From: PNAI01 sp964575715
Lineage (GTDB): Bacteria > Pseudomonadota > Alphaproteobacteria > Rhizobiales > Xanthobacteraceae
Assembly: GCA_964575715.1 (NCBI GenBank)
Contig: CAZNSG010000138.1
Span: 1 to 53,911, forward strand
Reading direction: 5' to 3'
DNA length: 53,911 nucleotides
Of the stretch, positions 20,461-29,257 are shown piece by piece. The notes below the pieces were generated by a model that searched no databases, was not told the DNA's origin, and saw only the letters and a list, made by a program, of their open reading frames with translations. A program made the translations under genes and the position numbers. Position 1 is the first letter of the stretch. The number at the start of each line of letters is the position of its first letter.

Positions 20461-20807
20461 CGTGGCAGCTCCTGTGCTTTGGCGACTAAGAGATCGCCCA
20501 GCCGTTCCACATGCAGCGCGCCCTTGACCGTGCGCTGGATCACCACGTTGCGGCGGTCGCGTTCGTCGCGCCGGCGTGCCACCAGGTCGAGCTTGCCCAT
20601 GGTGTCGAGCGCGCGGGTGATCACCGGCTTGGTCACGCCGAGCTTGGCCGCGAGCCCGCGCACCGTATGCGGCGGCGGTTCGAGATAGATGGTAAAGAGC
20701 ACATCGAGCTGACGCGCCGAAAGGTCGGGCTCGCCGTCGGTGACCAGCGCGTGCGACAGCGCATGCAGCAGCCGCAGCGCCTGGGAGGGACGGATTTCGA
20801 CGGCCAT
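20457..20807 (-). CDS. MarR/winged-helix transcriptional regulator
   Basis: Small DNA-binding protein of 116 residues with a MarR-like winged helix. The recognition region VRGLAAKLGVTKPVITRAL (about residues 48-66) and wing KLDLVARRRDERDRR are clear. It lacks the long C-terminal dimerisation helix of larger MarR proteins. Its stop overlaps the NlpC/P60 start (GTGA), so the two are co-translated and it may regulate its own operon. The ligand is unknown. Confidence 0.8.
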   Translation of the reverse strand: MAVEIRPSQALRLLHALSHALVTDGEPDLSARQLDVLFTIYLEPPPHTVRGLAAKLGVTKPVITRALDTMGKLDLVARRRDERDRRNVVIQRTVKGALHVERLGDLLVAKAQELPR

Positions 20808-20883
20808 GCAGCCCCTGTGGAAATTCGTTTCGGGGCCGTATTATTTCCTTGATAGCGCATGGCTGCAAGCTTTGCGGTGATAT

Positions 20884-20958
20884 TTAGCCATAGCGCGCCG
20901 ACAGCAGCGCATAAAGCGCCCGCGCCGCCTGGCATTCGCCGCCTTCCGGCCGGCCCGG
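20884..20958 (-). pseudogene. Duplicated 3' end of the M17 aminopeptidase gene
   Basis: Bases 20887-20958 match the 3' end of the downstream-numbered aminopeptidase gene (21865-21936) with five mismatches in 72. Read on the minus strand they encode the same C-terminal tail (QAARALYALLSARYG here, LLAARYG there) followed by its own TAA stop. No start or catalytic part is attached. The two copies are direct repeats flanking the toxin-antitoxin pair. Confidence 0.85.
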
Positions 20959-20965
20959 AATTTTA

Positions 20966-21289
20966 CTAACGGCGTTTGTTACGCTTTGCATGGGCGCGCC
21001 TTGGCGCCACGGAATGCGCAGAAAGCTGAAGGCCCAAAGCAGGTATCAGACGTATGACCGTCTCAAATTCAGGATTACCGGATGAACCAAGCGCCTTGTA
21101 CAGGCTCTCCCGGCTCAGTCCGGTCGCTTTCGCAACCTGTGTCATACCGCGCGCACGGGCAACGACACCAAGCGCATCACGGATAAATTCCATATCGTCG
21201 GTTTCAAGCGCCGCATTGATGTAGGCGGCTCGCCGCTCCGGCGTACCGAGATGCTCAGCGGCATCAAATCGTGTCGTCTTGGCCATCAT
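20966..21289 (-). CDS. Antitoxin of RelE/HigB-type module (HTH antidote protein)
   Basis: Putative addiction-module antidote of 107 residues. A Cro/C1-like helix-turn-helix is visible as MTQVAKATGLSRESLYKAL (about residues 48-66), preceded by FDAAEHLGTPERRAAYINAAL, which is typical of this family. The start is ATG 21289, overlapping the toxin stop (ATGA), with ATG 21286 as an alternative; AGAGGAAG lies just upstream. The Arg/Lys-rich C-terminus could contact nucleic acid. It probably neutralises the partner toxin and represses the operon. Confidence 0.82.
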   Translation of the reverse strand: MMAKTTRFDAAEHLGTPERRAAYINAALETDDMEFIRDALGVVARARGMTQVAKATGLSRESLYKALGSSGNPEFETVIRLIPALGLQLSAHSVAPRRAHAKRNKRR

Positions 21290-21579
21290 ACTTCCTCTGC
21301 AAGTTCCAAAGCCCGCTCGATATCTTGTTGCTGCCTGCGCTTGTCGCCTCCACACAACAGAACCACCAGCGAAGCGCCGCGATGCACAAGGTACACGCGA
21401 TAACCTGGACCATAATCGACCCGCAGTTCCATCAACCCGCCGCCAAGTCTCCTACTGTCTCCCAGATTACCTAGCTCCATGCGACGGATGCGGGTGACGA
21501 TCCGCGCAACGGCATTGGCGTCTTTCAGGCGTTGCAGCCAGTTCCGAAATTCATTCGTCTGGCGCACCTCTATCGTCAT
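21286..21579 (-). CDS. RelE/ParE-superfamily toxin (HigB-like)
   Basis: Toxin of 97 residues from the addiction-module killer family of ribosome-dependent mRNA interferases. Conserved features are EFRNWLQRLKDANAVARIVTR, the basic RRMELGNLGDSRRLGGG strip, LRVDYGPGYRVYL and the C-terminal LLCGGDKRRQQQDI. Toxin precedes antitoxin, the HigBA-like order. The pair is complete and probably functional. Confidence 0.82.
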   Translation of the reverse strand: MTIEVRQTNEFRNWLQRLKDANAVARIVTRIRRMELGNLGDSRRLGGGLMELRVDYGPGYRVYLVHRGASLVVLLCGGDKRRQQQDIERALELAEEV

Positions 21580-21702
21580 GCCGAAATGTAGTCTATAGGA
21601 TACAGAAAGTCAAGACGGTCCGGCCCAAATTATTCAGCGGCGTAGTTGATCTTCTGTTGAGTTCTGAATTGTGTGAATCCCGTAGGGGGATCATAGGCGA
21701 GC

Positions 21703-21763
21703 CCTTGGGTCTTGCCTTCGGCAAGCCCAAGGACAGGCTCCGCGACGCCGTCCTTCGGACGGC
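21703..21763. repeat. Short palindromes upstream of the toxin gene
   Basis: Two hairpins lie in the 282-base gap between the toxin and aminopeptidase genes. The first has CCTTGGG(T)CTTGCC arms around TTC (21703-21732) and the second is GCCGTCCTTCGGACGGC (21747-21763). No ORF is supported here. Confidence 0.6.
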
Positions 21764-21812
21764 TATGGTCCGGGGCAGGCTTTTTCGGGATCATGCTTTA
21801 GAAATCTTTGTT

Positions 21813-21864
21813 GAATCGCATTTTCTACGGCGAACCGGTTCCCACTTCGCCGGAAAATGCTCTA
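21813..21864 (-). repeat. TAGAGCATTTTCCGG-type repeat abutting the aminopeptidase stop
   Basis: On the minus strand this reads TAGAGCATTTTCCGGCGAAG and then ACCGGTTCGCC and GAAAATGCGATTC. It belongs to the same family as the copy at 46387-46438. Its first three bases are the TAG stop codon of the aminopeptidase gene. Confidence 0.7.
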
Positions 21865-23229
21865 TCCATAACGCGCCGCGAGCAGCGCATAGAGCGCCCG
21901 CGCCGCCTGGCATTCGCCGCCTTCCGGCCGGCCCGGCCGCGACGATGGGTTCCAGGCATAGATGTCGAAGTGCAGCCACGATTTAGCGGACACGAAGCGC
22001 TTGAGGAACAGCGCGCAGATGATCGAGCCGGCGAAGCCGTTGTTCGCCACATTGTTGAGATCGGCGATTTTGGAATCGAGCATCGATTCGTAACGCTGCC
22101 ACAGCGGCAGCCGCCAGACCGGATCGTTCTCGCGCTCGGCATGGCGCGCGACTTCGGCTGCAAGCGCATCGTCATCGGTGTAGAACGGCGGCAGCTCGGG
22201 CCCGAGTGCAGCGCGCGCGGCGCCGGTAAGCGTGCCCATGTCGATCAGCAGCTCCGGCATCTCCTCGCCGGCGAGTGAGAGCGCATCGGCGAGGATGAGG
22301 CGGCCTTCCGCATCGGTGTTGCCGATTTCGACCGTGAGACCCTTGCGCGAGCGGTAAACGTCGAGCGGCCGGAATGCCGCGCCGGAGATTGAATTCTCCA
22401 CCGCCGGGATCAGCACGCGCAGCGCCACTTTGAGCTTGCGGTCCATCACCATGTGCGCGAGCGCCAGCACGCTCGCGGCGCCGCCCATGTCCTTCTTCAT
22501 GATGCGCATGCCGCTCTCGGGCTTGATGTCGAGCCCGCCGGAATCGAAGCACACGCCCTTGCCGACCAGCGTGATTTTCGGATCGCCGCTATTGCCCCAG
22601 CGCAGCTCGATCAGGCGCGGCGCGCGCGCCGCCGCTCGGCCGACCGCATGGATGAGCGGGAAATTTTCGGTGAGAAGCTCATCCCCCACGACGGCGCGCG
22701 CGCTGGCGCCGTGCCTCTTCGCAAGAGCGCGGGCGGCCTCCTCCAGTTCGGCCGGCCCCATGTCGTTGGCGGGCGTATTGATGAGATCGCGCGCCAGGGT
22801 GACGGCCTCGAGCGTGCGGCCAAGCTCGGCGCCATCGACGCCATCGGGCAACTCAAGCCTGACTTGCTTGTCATCGGCCTTGCGGTAGCGGCCAAAGCGA
22901 TAGGCGCCGAGCGCAAAGCCAAGCGCCGCCAGGCGCGGATCGTGCGGCGCATTGGCGAAACGATAGCTGCCGGCGGGCAGGATTTCCGCCAAGCGCCCGG
23001 GCAGGAACGGGTCCTTGGGCTCGCCCGCGCCCTCGAGCGCGAACAACACGCCGGTCTGATCCTGCAGCGGCAGGATCAAATGCCTGCCGGCCTTGGGCTC
23101 GAAGCCGGCGGCCGCGACAAAGGCGCGCGCGGGGGCTTCCAGCGCGGCACAGGTTTTCTGGAATGTCTCCGGGGTGACGAACCAGATCGGCTGGGCCGTG
23201 CCACCGGGCGCAACAAAGGCAGAATGCAT
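21862..23229 (-). CDS. Leucyl aminopeptidase family protein (M17)
   Basis: Cytosolic M17 metallo-aminopeptidase of 455 residues. The N-terminal regulatory domain is followed by the catalytic domain, with the metal-binding Lys/Asp segment LVGKGVCFDSGGLDIKP (near residue 222) and the M17 signature NTDAEGRLILADAL (near 303). ATG 23229 gives a normal family start (MHSAFVAPGG). The stop is supplied by an adjoining repeat, and the 3' 72 bases are duplicated on the far side of the toxin-antitoxin pair. Divergent from tadD. Confidence 0.9.
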   Translation of the reverse strand: MHSAFVAPGGTAQPIWFVTPETFQKTCAALEAPARAFVAAAGFEPKAGRHLILPLQDQTGVLFALEGAGEPKDPFLPGRLAEILPAGSYRFANAPHDPRLAALGFALGAYRFGRYRKADDKQVRLELPDGVDGAELGRTLEAVTLARDLINTPANDMGPAELEEAARALAKRHGASARAVVGDELLTENFPLIHAVGRAAARAPRLIELRWGNSGDPKITLVGKGVCFDSGGLDIKPESGMRIMKKDMGGAASVLALAHMVMDRKLKVALRVLIPAVENSISGAAFRPLDVYRSRKGLTVEIGNTDAEGRLILADALSLAGEEMPELLIDMGTLTGAARAALGPELPPFYTDDDALAAEVARHAERENDPVWRLPLWQRYESMLDSKIADLNNVANNGFAGSIICALFLKRFVSAKSWLHFDIYAWNPSSRPGRPEGGECQAARALYALLAARYG

Positions 23230-23346
23230 GGGGGATATCCGCTGAGTGAATGGCACGCTGCTAACACGCCGTCCTGCGGCGGTGAAGGTTTCCGCAGGGC
23301 CGGCAGCCCGGAGCAATGGCCGGGATCAGTGGGGGGAGGGCCTGGG

Positions 23347-23361
23347 TTAACTTCTCGTTAA
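23347..23361. promoter_or_regulatory. Candidate CtrA-binding site upstream of tadD
   Basis: A perfect TTAA-N7-TTAA (spacer CTTCTCG) lies 78 bases before the tadD start and is followed at once by another TTAAC at 23364. This is the CtrA consensus of alphaproteobacteria. Function is inferred from the motif and from its position beside a Tad pilus gene. Confidence 0.55.
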
Positions 23362-23438
23362 AGTTAACGGTTTATTGCTCGCCGATCACAGTCGGCGCGG
23401 CCGGCACGGGTTTGAGTGGTAGGCCAAGATCGCGGTCC

Positions 23439-24260
23439 ATGCGAAATCACCCGAAAATCGCTAGCCTGCTCGCCTCTGCCGGGGTCATCGCCCTTGCGGT
23501 GACAATGTCCGGCTGCGCCAAGGAACCCGCGAGCGAGACCACCGGTTCGGTCACCCCAACGGCCACGTCCCCAGCCTCGCGCACCGAAGCCGAATGGCGG
23601 CGCGCGGTCGACAGCCTGAGCGAACGCTATCGCGCCAATCAGGACGACCCCGAGCTGGCCGTACAATATGCGCTGGCGTTGCGGGGCATCGGCCAGCGCT
23701 CGCAAGCGGTGGCCGTGCTCGAGCAGGCCTCGATCCGGAATCCGGATAACCAAGCCGTGCTTGGCGCCTATGGCCGGGCGCTTGCCGATGCCGGCAACAA
23801 CGCCCAGGCGCTCGAAGTGCTCAGCCGCGCGCACATGCCCGAGCAGCCGGATTGGCGCATATTGTCGGTGCAGGGCGCCGTGCTCGATCAGATGGGCAGG
23901 CACCAGGACGCGCAGCGTTACTACGCCAGTGCGCTCAAGATCATGCCGGACGAGCCGTCGGTATTGTCCAATCTCGGCCTGTCCTATGCGCTCTCCAAGG
24001 ATCTGCCGAAGGCGGAGGAGACGCTCCGCCGTGCCGCCGCGCGGCCGATGGCGGAGGCCAAGGTGCGGCAGAATCTGGCGCTGGTAGTCGGATTGCAGGG
24101 CCGCTTCGAGGAAGCCGAGACCATCGCGCGCGGCGACCTCTCACCCGAGGAGGCAGCCGTCAACGTCGCCTACCTGCGGCAGATGCTGGCGCAGCAAAAA
24201 GATTTAAAGAAGCCCAAGCGTCCCGGCGCTTCCGTCCCCGCACAGCCGGCGAAATCGTAG
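23439..24260 (+). CDS. tadD: Tetratricopeptide-repeat lipoprotein TadD
   Basis: Outer-membrane lipoprotein of 273 residues that acts as a pilotin-like factor for the Tad secretin. The signal peptide ends in the lipobox MSGC (Cys near residue 25). At least three TPR-like repeats follow (about residues 70-220), for example VLGAYGRALADAGNNAQALE and VLSNLGLSYALSKDLPKAEE. ATG 23439 fits the lipoprotein signal. It converges on tadC and has a separate promoter region with a CtrA-like site. Confidence 0.87.
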   Translation: MRNHPKIASLLASAGVIALAVTMSGCAKEPASETTGSVTPTATSPASRTEAEWRRAVDSLSERYRANQDDPELAVQYALALRGIGQRSQAVAVLEQASIRNPDNQAVLGAYGRALADAGNNAQALEVLSRAHMPEQPDWRILSVQGAVLDQMGRHQDAQRYYASALKIMPDEPSVLSNLGLSYALSKDLPKAEETLRRAAARPMAEAKVRQNLALVVGLQGRFEEAETIARGDLSPEEAAVNVAYLRQMLAQQKDLKKPKRPGASVPAQPAKS

Positions 24261-24409
24261 CGTCTCCTCATCGCATCGAAGATCGATCGCGGATTAAAGT
24301 TCGCCCTTTTCTAAGCACGCCGCGACTGGGCGCGTTGGATCAGTGCTTGCAAATTTTATCAATCGTGGCGCGCCCTTGAAGAGCGCCTGAAGATTGCTCA
24401 ACCGAAAAA

Positions 24410-25432
24410 TTACCGAGCCGTTGTGGATGATATGGTTGGCGGCCGCCGTTCCTGCTCCTCCTGCGTCGCCATCACGCGGATCGCGGCCGGCCCGAGAATC
24501 ACGATGAACAGCACCGGGAGGAAGAACAGGATCATTGGCACCGTCAGCTTGGGCGGCAGCGCCGCGGCCTTCTTCTCCGCCTCGTTCATGCGCATGTCGC
24601 GATTTTCTTGCGCCAGCACGCGCAGGGTATTGGCCAGCGACGTGCCGTAGCGTTCGGCCTGCTGGAGCGCGATGGAGACGGCCTTGACACCCTCAAGATC
24701 GGTGCGCTTGGCAAGGTTTTCGTAAGCCTGGCGGCGGTCCGGCAAGTAGGACAATTCCGCCGTGGTCAGCGTGAGTTCCTCGGCGAGCGCGATTGACTGG
24801 GTGCCGACTTCGTGGCTCACGCGGCGGAATGCGGTCTCGATCGACATTCCGGACTCGACGCAGATCAGCAGCAGATCAAGCGCATCGGGAAATGCGCGGC
24901 GGATCGAAAGCTGGCGTTTAGAGATCTTATTTTTCAAGAACAGATACGGCAATTGCATGCCGGCATAGGCAGCGAACACGCAAATGCTGAGCTTGACCAG
25001 CAACGGTTGATCCCATTCGATCACGACGAAGAGATAAAAAGCCGCAAGCGGGAACACGATGATCGGCATCACCAGGCGGAAGAACAGGTAGGTGATGTAT
25101 GGCGCCTGGCCGCGATAGCCGGCCTGCACCAGCTTATCCCGCACTTCCTCCTGGGCGAGCCACTTGGTCAGATTGAACCGCTCGACCACCATCTTCATGT
25201 ACTGCTTTGGCGATTGGCGCAGCAACACTTTTTCGCCGCGCGCCAAGCGCTCGCGTTCGCGCTGGCGGATTTTCTCGCGCTCGAATGCGACTGCCTTCAA
25301 TCGCTTCGCAAGCATATCATTCGCCAACAGCGGCATCGTCAGGGTAAGGACGGTCGCGACCGCCGCCACGGCGGCGAAGGCCGTGAACAAAAACTGCCGG
25401 TCGTGCATGCGTTCGATCAGAATCTCAAACAT
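24410..25432 (-). CDS. tadC: Tad pilus inner-membrane protein TadC
   Basis: Type II secretion F-domain protein of 340 residues that pairs with TadB to form the platform moved by the CpaF ATPase. The hydrophobic N-terminal segment (about residues 14-33), two central helices near 125-165 and a C-terminal helix (LTVPMILFFLPVLFIVILG) flank the F domain with its FPDALDLLLICVESGMSIE motif. ATG 25432 is preferred to a longer start lying inside tadB. It is the last gene of the minus-strand tad operon. Confidence 0.92.
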   Translation of the reverse strand: MFEILIERMHDRQFLFTAFAAVAAVATVLTLTMPLLANDMLAKRLKAVAFEREKIRQRERERLARGEKVLLRQSPKQYMKMVVERFNLTKWLAQEEVRDKLVQAGYRGQAPYITYLFFRLVMPIIVFPLAAFYLFVVIEWDQPLLVKLSICVFAAYAGMQLPYLFLKNKISKRQLSIRRAFPDALDLLLICVESGMSIETAFRRVSHEVGTQSIALAEELTLTTAELSYLPDRRQAYENLAKRTDLEGVKAVSIALQQAERYGTSLANTLRVLAQENRDMRMNEAEKKAAALPPKLTVPMILFFLPVLFIVILGPAAIRVMATQEEQERRPPTISSTTAR

Positions 25433-25443
25433 GGCGCGTCCGC

Positions 25444-26433
25444 TCAAAAATCGAAATTGATCATCTTGCGCATGATTATCACGCCGATGCACATCCAAAC
25501 CGCGCTGCCGGCCATCATGATGCGGCCAAGCTGCGTGGTCCAAAGCAATTGGATATAATCGGGACTCGTGAGATAAACGAGCGTCATCACCGCTATCGGA
25601 AGCGCCGCGATGATTGCCGCGGAGGCCTTCGCCTCCATCGACACCGCCTTGATCTTGGCTTGCATCTTCTTTCGTTCGCGCAGCACGCGCGACAGGTTGC
25701 CCAGCGCTTCCGAGAGATTGCCTCCGGCTTTCTGCTGAATGGCAATGACAATGGCGAAGAAATTGGCTTCCGCGACCGGAATTCGCTCATAGAGCTTGGC
25801 GCAGGCATCCCCCATCGGCATTCCAATGCTCTGTGTCTCGACGACGGCGCGGAATTCGCTTCGCACCGGTTCCGTTGCGTCCGTCGCGATGACTTTGAGA
25901 CAATCGCCCAGCGGCAGGCCGGACTTGATGCCGCGTACGATGACATCGACCGCATCGGGGAATGCGTTGAGAAATTTGGTCTCGCGCCGCGTCTTGAGAT
26001 ACATCAACACCCAGAACGGCAAACCGAAGGCCGCGGCAAAACCAATCGCCAAGGCCGGCAATATCCCGCCGTCGGCCAGAACGACCGCGACGAACGCGAC
26101 GACGCCAAATACACCCGCGGTTATCATGAATCGCTCTTTCGACCACTCCAGTCCGGCCTGTGAGAGCCGCGCCGACAATGCAATTTTTCTTGACTTTCTC
26201 TGCCGAGCATCGAGTTCCTTGAGCGTTTCTTCAACCTTGTCGCGGCGCGATTTCTGGCCGGTGCGCGCGGTGGCCGAGCGCGCGACTGGCTCGGCCTTCG
26301 CTATGCTTGCACGGCGCTTCTCGGCATGCTGTTGGCCGGACAGATAGGGATAGATGAAGACCCAGACGGCGCCGCCCATCGCGAGCGCAACGAGCGAGAA
26401 CAAGACAAGGATCTGGGAATCGATCACGGCCAT
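25444..26433 (-). CDS. tadB: Tad pilus inner-membrane protein TadB
   Basis: Type II secretion F-domain protein of 329 residues, paralogous to TadC. It has an N-terminal helix (residues 7-30), a charged linker, two helices near residues 105-145 and the motif FPDAVDVIVRGIKSGLPLGD, then KAGGNLSEALGNLSRVLRER and two C-terminal helices. It lies four bases after cpaF and eleven before tadC. Confidence 0.93.
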   Translation of the reverse strand: MAVIDSQILVLFSLVALAMGGAVWVFIYPYLSGQQHAEKRRASIAKAEPVARSATARTGQKSRRDKVEETLKELDARQRKSRKIALSARLSQAGLEWSKERFMITAGVFGVVAFVAVVLADGGILPALAIGFAAAFGLPFWVLMYLKTRRETKFLNAFPDAVDVIVRGIKSGLPLGDCLKVIATDATEPVRSEFRAVVETQSIGMPMGDACAKLYERIPVAEANFFAIVIAIQQKAGGNLSEALGNLSRVLRERKKMQAKIKAVSMEAKASAAIIAALPIAVMTLVYLTSPDYIQLLWTTQLGRIMMAGSAVWMCIGVIIMRKMINFDF

Positions 26434-26437
26434 GGCC

Positions 26438-27964
26438 TTACGGTTTATCTAGCGCGCTGGGACGCTCGGAGGCATCGAGTGCGGCGGCGAGCCGTTTCTC
26501 TTCGCCGTAATATCGTGCGCGATCCCAGAAACGCGGCCGTCCGATGCCGGTCGAGCGATGCTGACCGGTCAACGCGCCCTGTGCGTCCTCGCCTGTCATC
26601 TCGTAGACGAACAGATCCTGCGTAATGATGACATCGCCTTCCATGCCGACCACTTCGGTGATGTGTGTGATCTTGCGCGAACCGTCGCGCAGACGCGCGG
26701 CTTGCACCACCACGTCGACCGAGGCGCAGATCATCTCGCGAATGGTGCGCGAGGGCAGCGAATAACCGCCCATGGTAATCATCGATTCAATGCGCGAAAG
26801 CGCCTCGCGCGGGCTGTTGGCGTGCAACGTACCCATCGAACCGTCATGGCCGGTATTCATCGCCTGCAGCAGATCGAACGACTCCGGTCCGCGCACCTCG
26901 CCGACGATGATGCGTTCCGGCCGCATGCGCAGACAGTTCCTGACTAGGTCGCGCATTGTGACCTGGCCCTCGCCTTCGAGGTTGGGCGGTCTGGTTTCCA
27001 GACGCACCACATGCGGCTGCTGCAGCTGCAATTCGGCGGCGTCCTCGCAGGTGATGATGCGCTCGTCAGCATCGATGTAGCGCGTCAGACAATTGAGCAG
27101 CGTCGTCTTGCCGGAGCCGGTGCCGCCGGAGACGATAGTGTTGACCCGGCAGCGGCCGATAATTTTGAGCACGTCCGCGCCTTCCGGCGTTATCGTGTTG
27201 TAGCGGACAAGCTGTTCGAGGGTGAGTTTGTCGCGCTTGAATTTGCGGATGGTGAGAACCGGGCCGTCAAGCGCGAGCGGAGGAACGATGGCGTTGACGC
27301 GCGATCCGTCCGGCAGGCGCGCGTCGCAGATCGGCGATGATTCATCGACACGGCGGCCGATCTGGCTGACGATGCGCTGGCAGATGTTGAGCAGCTGCTG
27401 GTTGTCGCGAAACCGGATGCCGGTCTTCTGGATCTTGCCGGCGACCTCGATGTACACGGTACCGGCGTTATTGACCATGATGTCGGCAATGTCGTCGCGG
27501 GCAAGCAGCGGCTCGAGCGGCCCATAGCCGAGCACGTCGTTGCAAATGTCGTCGAGCAGTTCCTCCTGCTCAGAGATCGACATCACGATGTTCTTGATGG
27601 CTATGATTTCGTTGACGATATCGCGGATTTCCTCGCGCGCGGCCTCCGCATCGAGCCGGGCGAGCTGGGAGAGATCGATGGCCTCGATCAACGCGCCAAA
27701 GATGATGCTCTTGGTTTCGTAGTAGCTCTCCGAATGGCGTAACTCGATGGCCGCGGACGCAGGCGACGGCTCGTTGCCGGTCGGGCGGCGCTGAGCGGGA
27801 GGTGGCGAAATCAGCGGGGCACCGAGACCGGCGGAAGGGAACGGAGCGCGGCCGGCATTGGCAGCCTGCTGCGATCCCGGCACAGGCGCGGGAGTCAACA
27901 CCTTTTGCGCGGCCGGCGGCAGCGCCGTCTGGACCGCTTCAGAAGTGCTGCGTTTGCCGAACAC
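26438..27964 (-). CDS. cpaF: Tad pilus assembly/retraction ATPase CpaF (TadA)
   Basis: Secretion ATPase of the VirB11/PilT superfamily, 508 residues, powering Flp pilus assembly. The N-terminus is Pro/Ala-rich. The Walker A is SGGTGSGKTTLLN, followed by ITCEDAAELQL, the Asp box PHVVRLETR, Walker B MRPERIIVGEVRG and the His box NTGHDGSMGTLHAN. The start is GTG 27964 with GGAG five bases upstream. It acts on the cytoplasmic face with TadB and TadC. Confidence 0.95.
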   Translation of the reverse strand: MFGKRSTSEAVQTALPPAAQKVLTPAPVPGSQQAANAGRAPFPSAGLGAPLISPPPAQRRPTGNEPSPASAAIELRHSESYYETKSIIFGALIEAIDLSQLARLDAEAAREEIRDIVNEIIAIKNIVMSISEQEELLDDICNDVLGYGPLEPLLARDDIADIMVNNAGTVYIEVAGKIQKTGIRFRDNQQLLNICQRIVSQIGRRVDESSPICDARLPDGSRVNAIVPPLALDGPVLTIRKFKRDKLTLEQLVRYNTITPEGADVLKIIGRCRVNTIVSGGTGSGKTTLLNCLTRYIDADERIITCEDAAELQLQQPHVVRLETRPPNLEGEGQVTMRDLVRNCLRMRPERIIVGEVRGPESFDLLQAMNTGHDGSMGTLHANSPREALSRIESMITMGGYSLPSRTIREMICASVDVVVQAARLRDGSRKITHITEVVGMEGDVIITQDLFVYEMTGEDAQGALTGQHRSTGIGRPRFWDRARYYGEEKRLAAALDASERPSALDKP

Positions 27965-27979
27965 GTCAACTCCGCTCGG

Positions 27980-29257
27980 TTAGCCGTGCCGCTTCAATAG
28001 TTTTTTAAACAGCGGCGTCAGCAGGCCGGATTTTGATTTCTTGACATCTATGCGTCCGGTCAGGAGTTGCGCGAGCTGGTGAAAGATCTCGGCGGTACGC
28101 TTCCCGGCGGCGACTTGCGCGATCATTTGACCATTGTTGGCGGCGGTGCCGAACACTTGCGGCTCGAATGGAATGACCGCCACGGGCTGATCCTCGAGTG
28201 CCTTGGCGAAATCGGCGCTCTTGATTTCCGGTCGCTTTGGCACGCCCACCTGGTTGATGCAGTAAAACGGGCTGTGATCATTGACGCGGGCGGTGCGCAG
28301 AAAATCAAAAAGGTTCTTGGCATTGCGCAGGTTGGCGAGATCGGGCGTGGCCACGACGAGGATTTCATCGGCGCTCACCAGCGTATGGCGCGTCCAGTCG
28401 TTCCATTGGTGGGGGACATCGAGCACGACGCACGGCATGGACGTGCGCAAGGCGTCGAAAATCGTGTCAAACGCCTCGGTGCCCATGTCATAGGCCCGCT
28501 CCAGCGTGGCCGGCGCGGCCAACAGGCTGAGATGGTCGGTGCAATTTGTCAGCAGCCGGTCGATGAAGCCTTGGTCGATGCGGTCGGGCGAGAACACCGC
28601 ATCGGCGATGCCTTGGGGTGGGTCCTGATCGAAGTCGAGGCCGGCGGTGCCAAAGGGGAGATCGAGATCGGCAATGACCGCATCAAGCGCAAGGTCATGC
28701 GCAATCGTCCAGCCGATATTGTGCGCGATCGTGGACGCGCCAACCCCGCCCTTGGCGCCGACGACTGCAATGACGCGGCCGAGCGGCTTGGCGTCGGTCG
28801 CCGAGAACAGGCCGCTGATCGATCGCATCATGTCGAGCGGACTGACGGGCGCGAGCATGTAATCGCTTACCCCGCGCCGCACCAGCTCACGATACAGCGC
28901 GACATCGTTGTGCTTACCAATCACCATGACCCGCGTGCCGGCATCGCAGAACTCCGCCAGCTTATCGAGGCAGCCGACGACGTCATCGCCGCGGCTTTCG
29001 GTCTCCAATATGATGACGTTGGGGGTTGGCGAGGTGCGATAGGCTTCCACTGCCGCCACCAATCCGCCCAGTTGAACCTTCAGATGCGCTTTGGCCATGC
29101 GGCGGTCCTCGCCAGCCGCCTGGATCGCCGACGCGGTCTCGACCGTCTCGCAGAAGGCTTGGATGGAAACGCGCGGCACCGGCGCAATATGCTCTTCCTG
29201 GCCGCTGGATTCAGCGGCCCCTTCGGTTACGATTGTTGCCGTGTTTGGGTTGTTCAT
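27980..29257 (-). CDS. cpaE: Pilus assembly ATPase-like protein CpaE
   Basis: CpaE/TadZ protein of 425 residues that localises the Tad machinery. A degenerate receiver-like domain (about residues 45-160) precedes a MinD/ParA-type ATPase domain with the deviant Walker A GAKGGVGASTIAHN. Later motifs include VIADLDLPFG and CVVLDVPHQWNDW. ATG 29257 overlaps the cpaD stop (ATGA) and is preferred to a longer frame that runs antisense-like through cpaD. Confidence 0.92.
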   Translation of the reverse strand: MNNPNTATIVTEGAAESSGQEEHIAPVPRVSIQAFCETVETASAIQAAGEDRRMAKAHLKVQLGGLVAAVEAYRTSPTPNVIILETESRGDDVVGCLDKLAEFCDAGTRVMVIGKHNDVALYRELVRRGVSDYMLAPVSPLDMMRSISGLFSATDAKPLGRVIAVVGAKGGVGASTIAHNIGWTIAHDLALDAVIADLDLPFGTAGLDFDQDPPQGIADAVFSPDRIDQGFIDRLLTNCTDHLSLLAAPATLERAYDMGTEAFDTIFDALRTSMPCVVLDVPHQWNDWTRHTLVSADEILVVATPDLANLRNAKNLFDFLRTARVNDHSPFYCINQVGVPKRPEIKSADFAKALEDQPVAVIPFEPQVFGTAANNGQMIAQVAAGKRTAEIFHQLAQLLTGRIDVKKSKSGLLTPLFKKLLKRHG

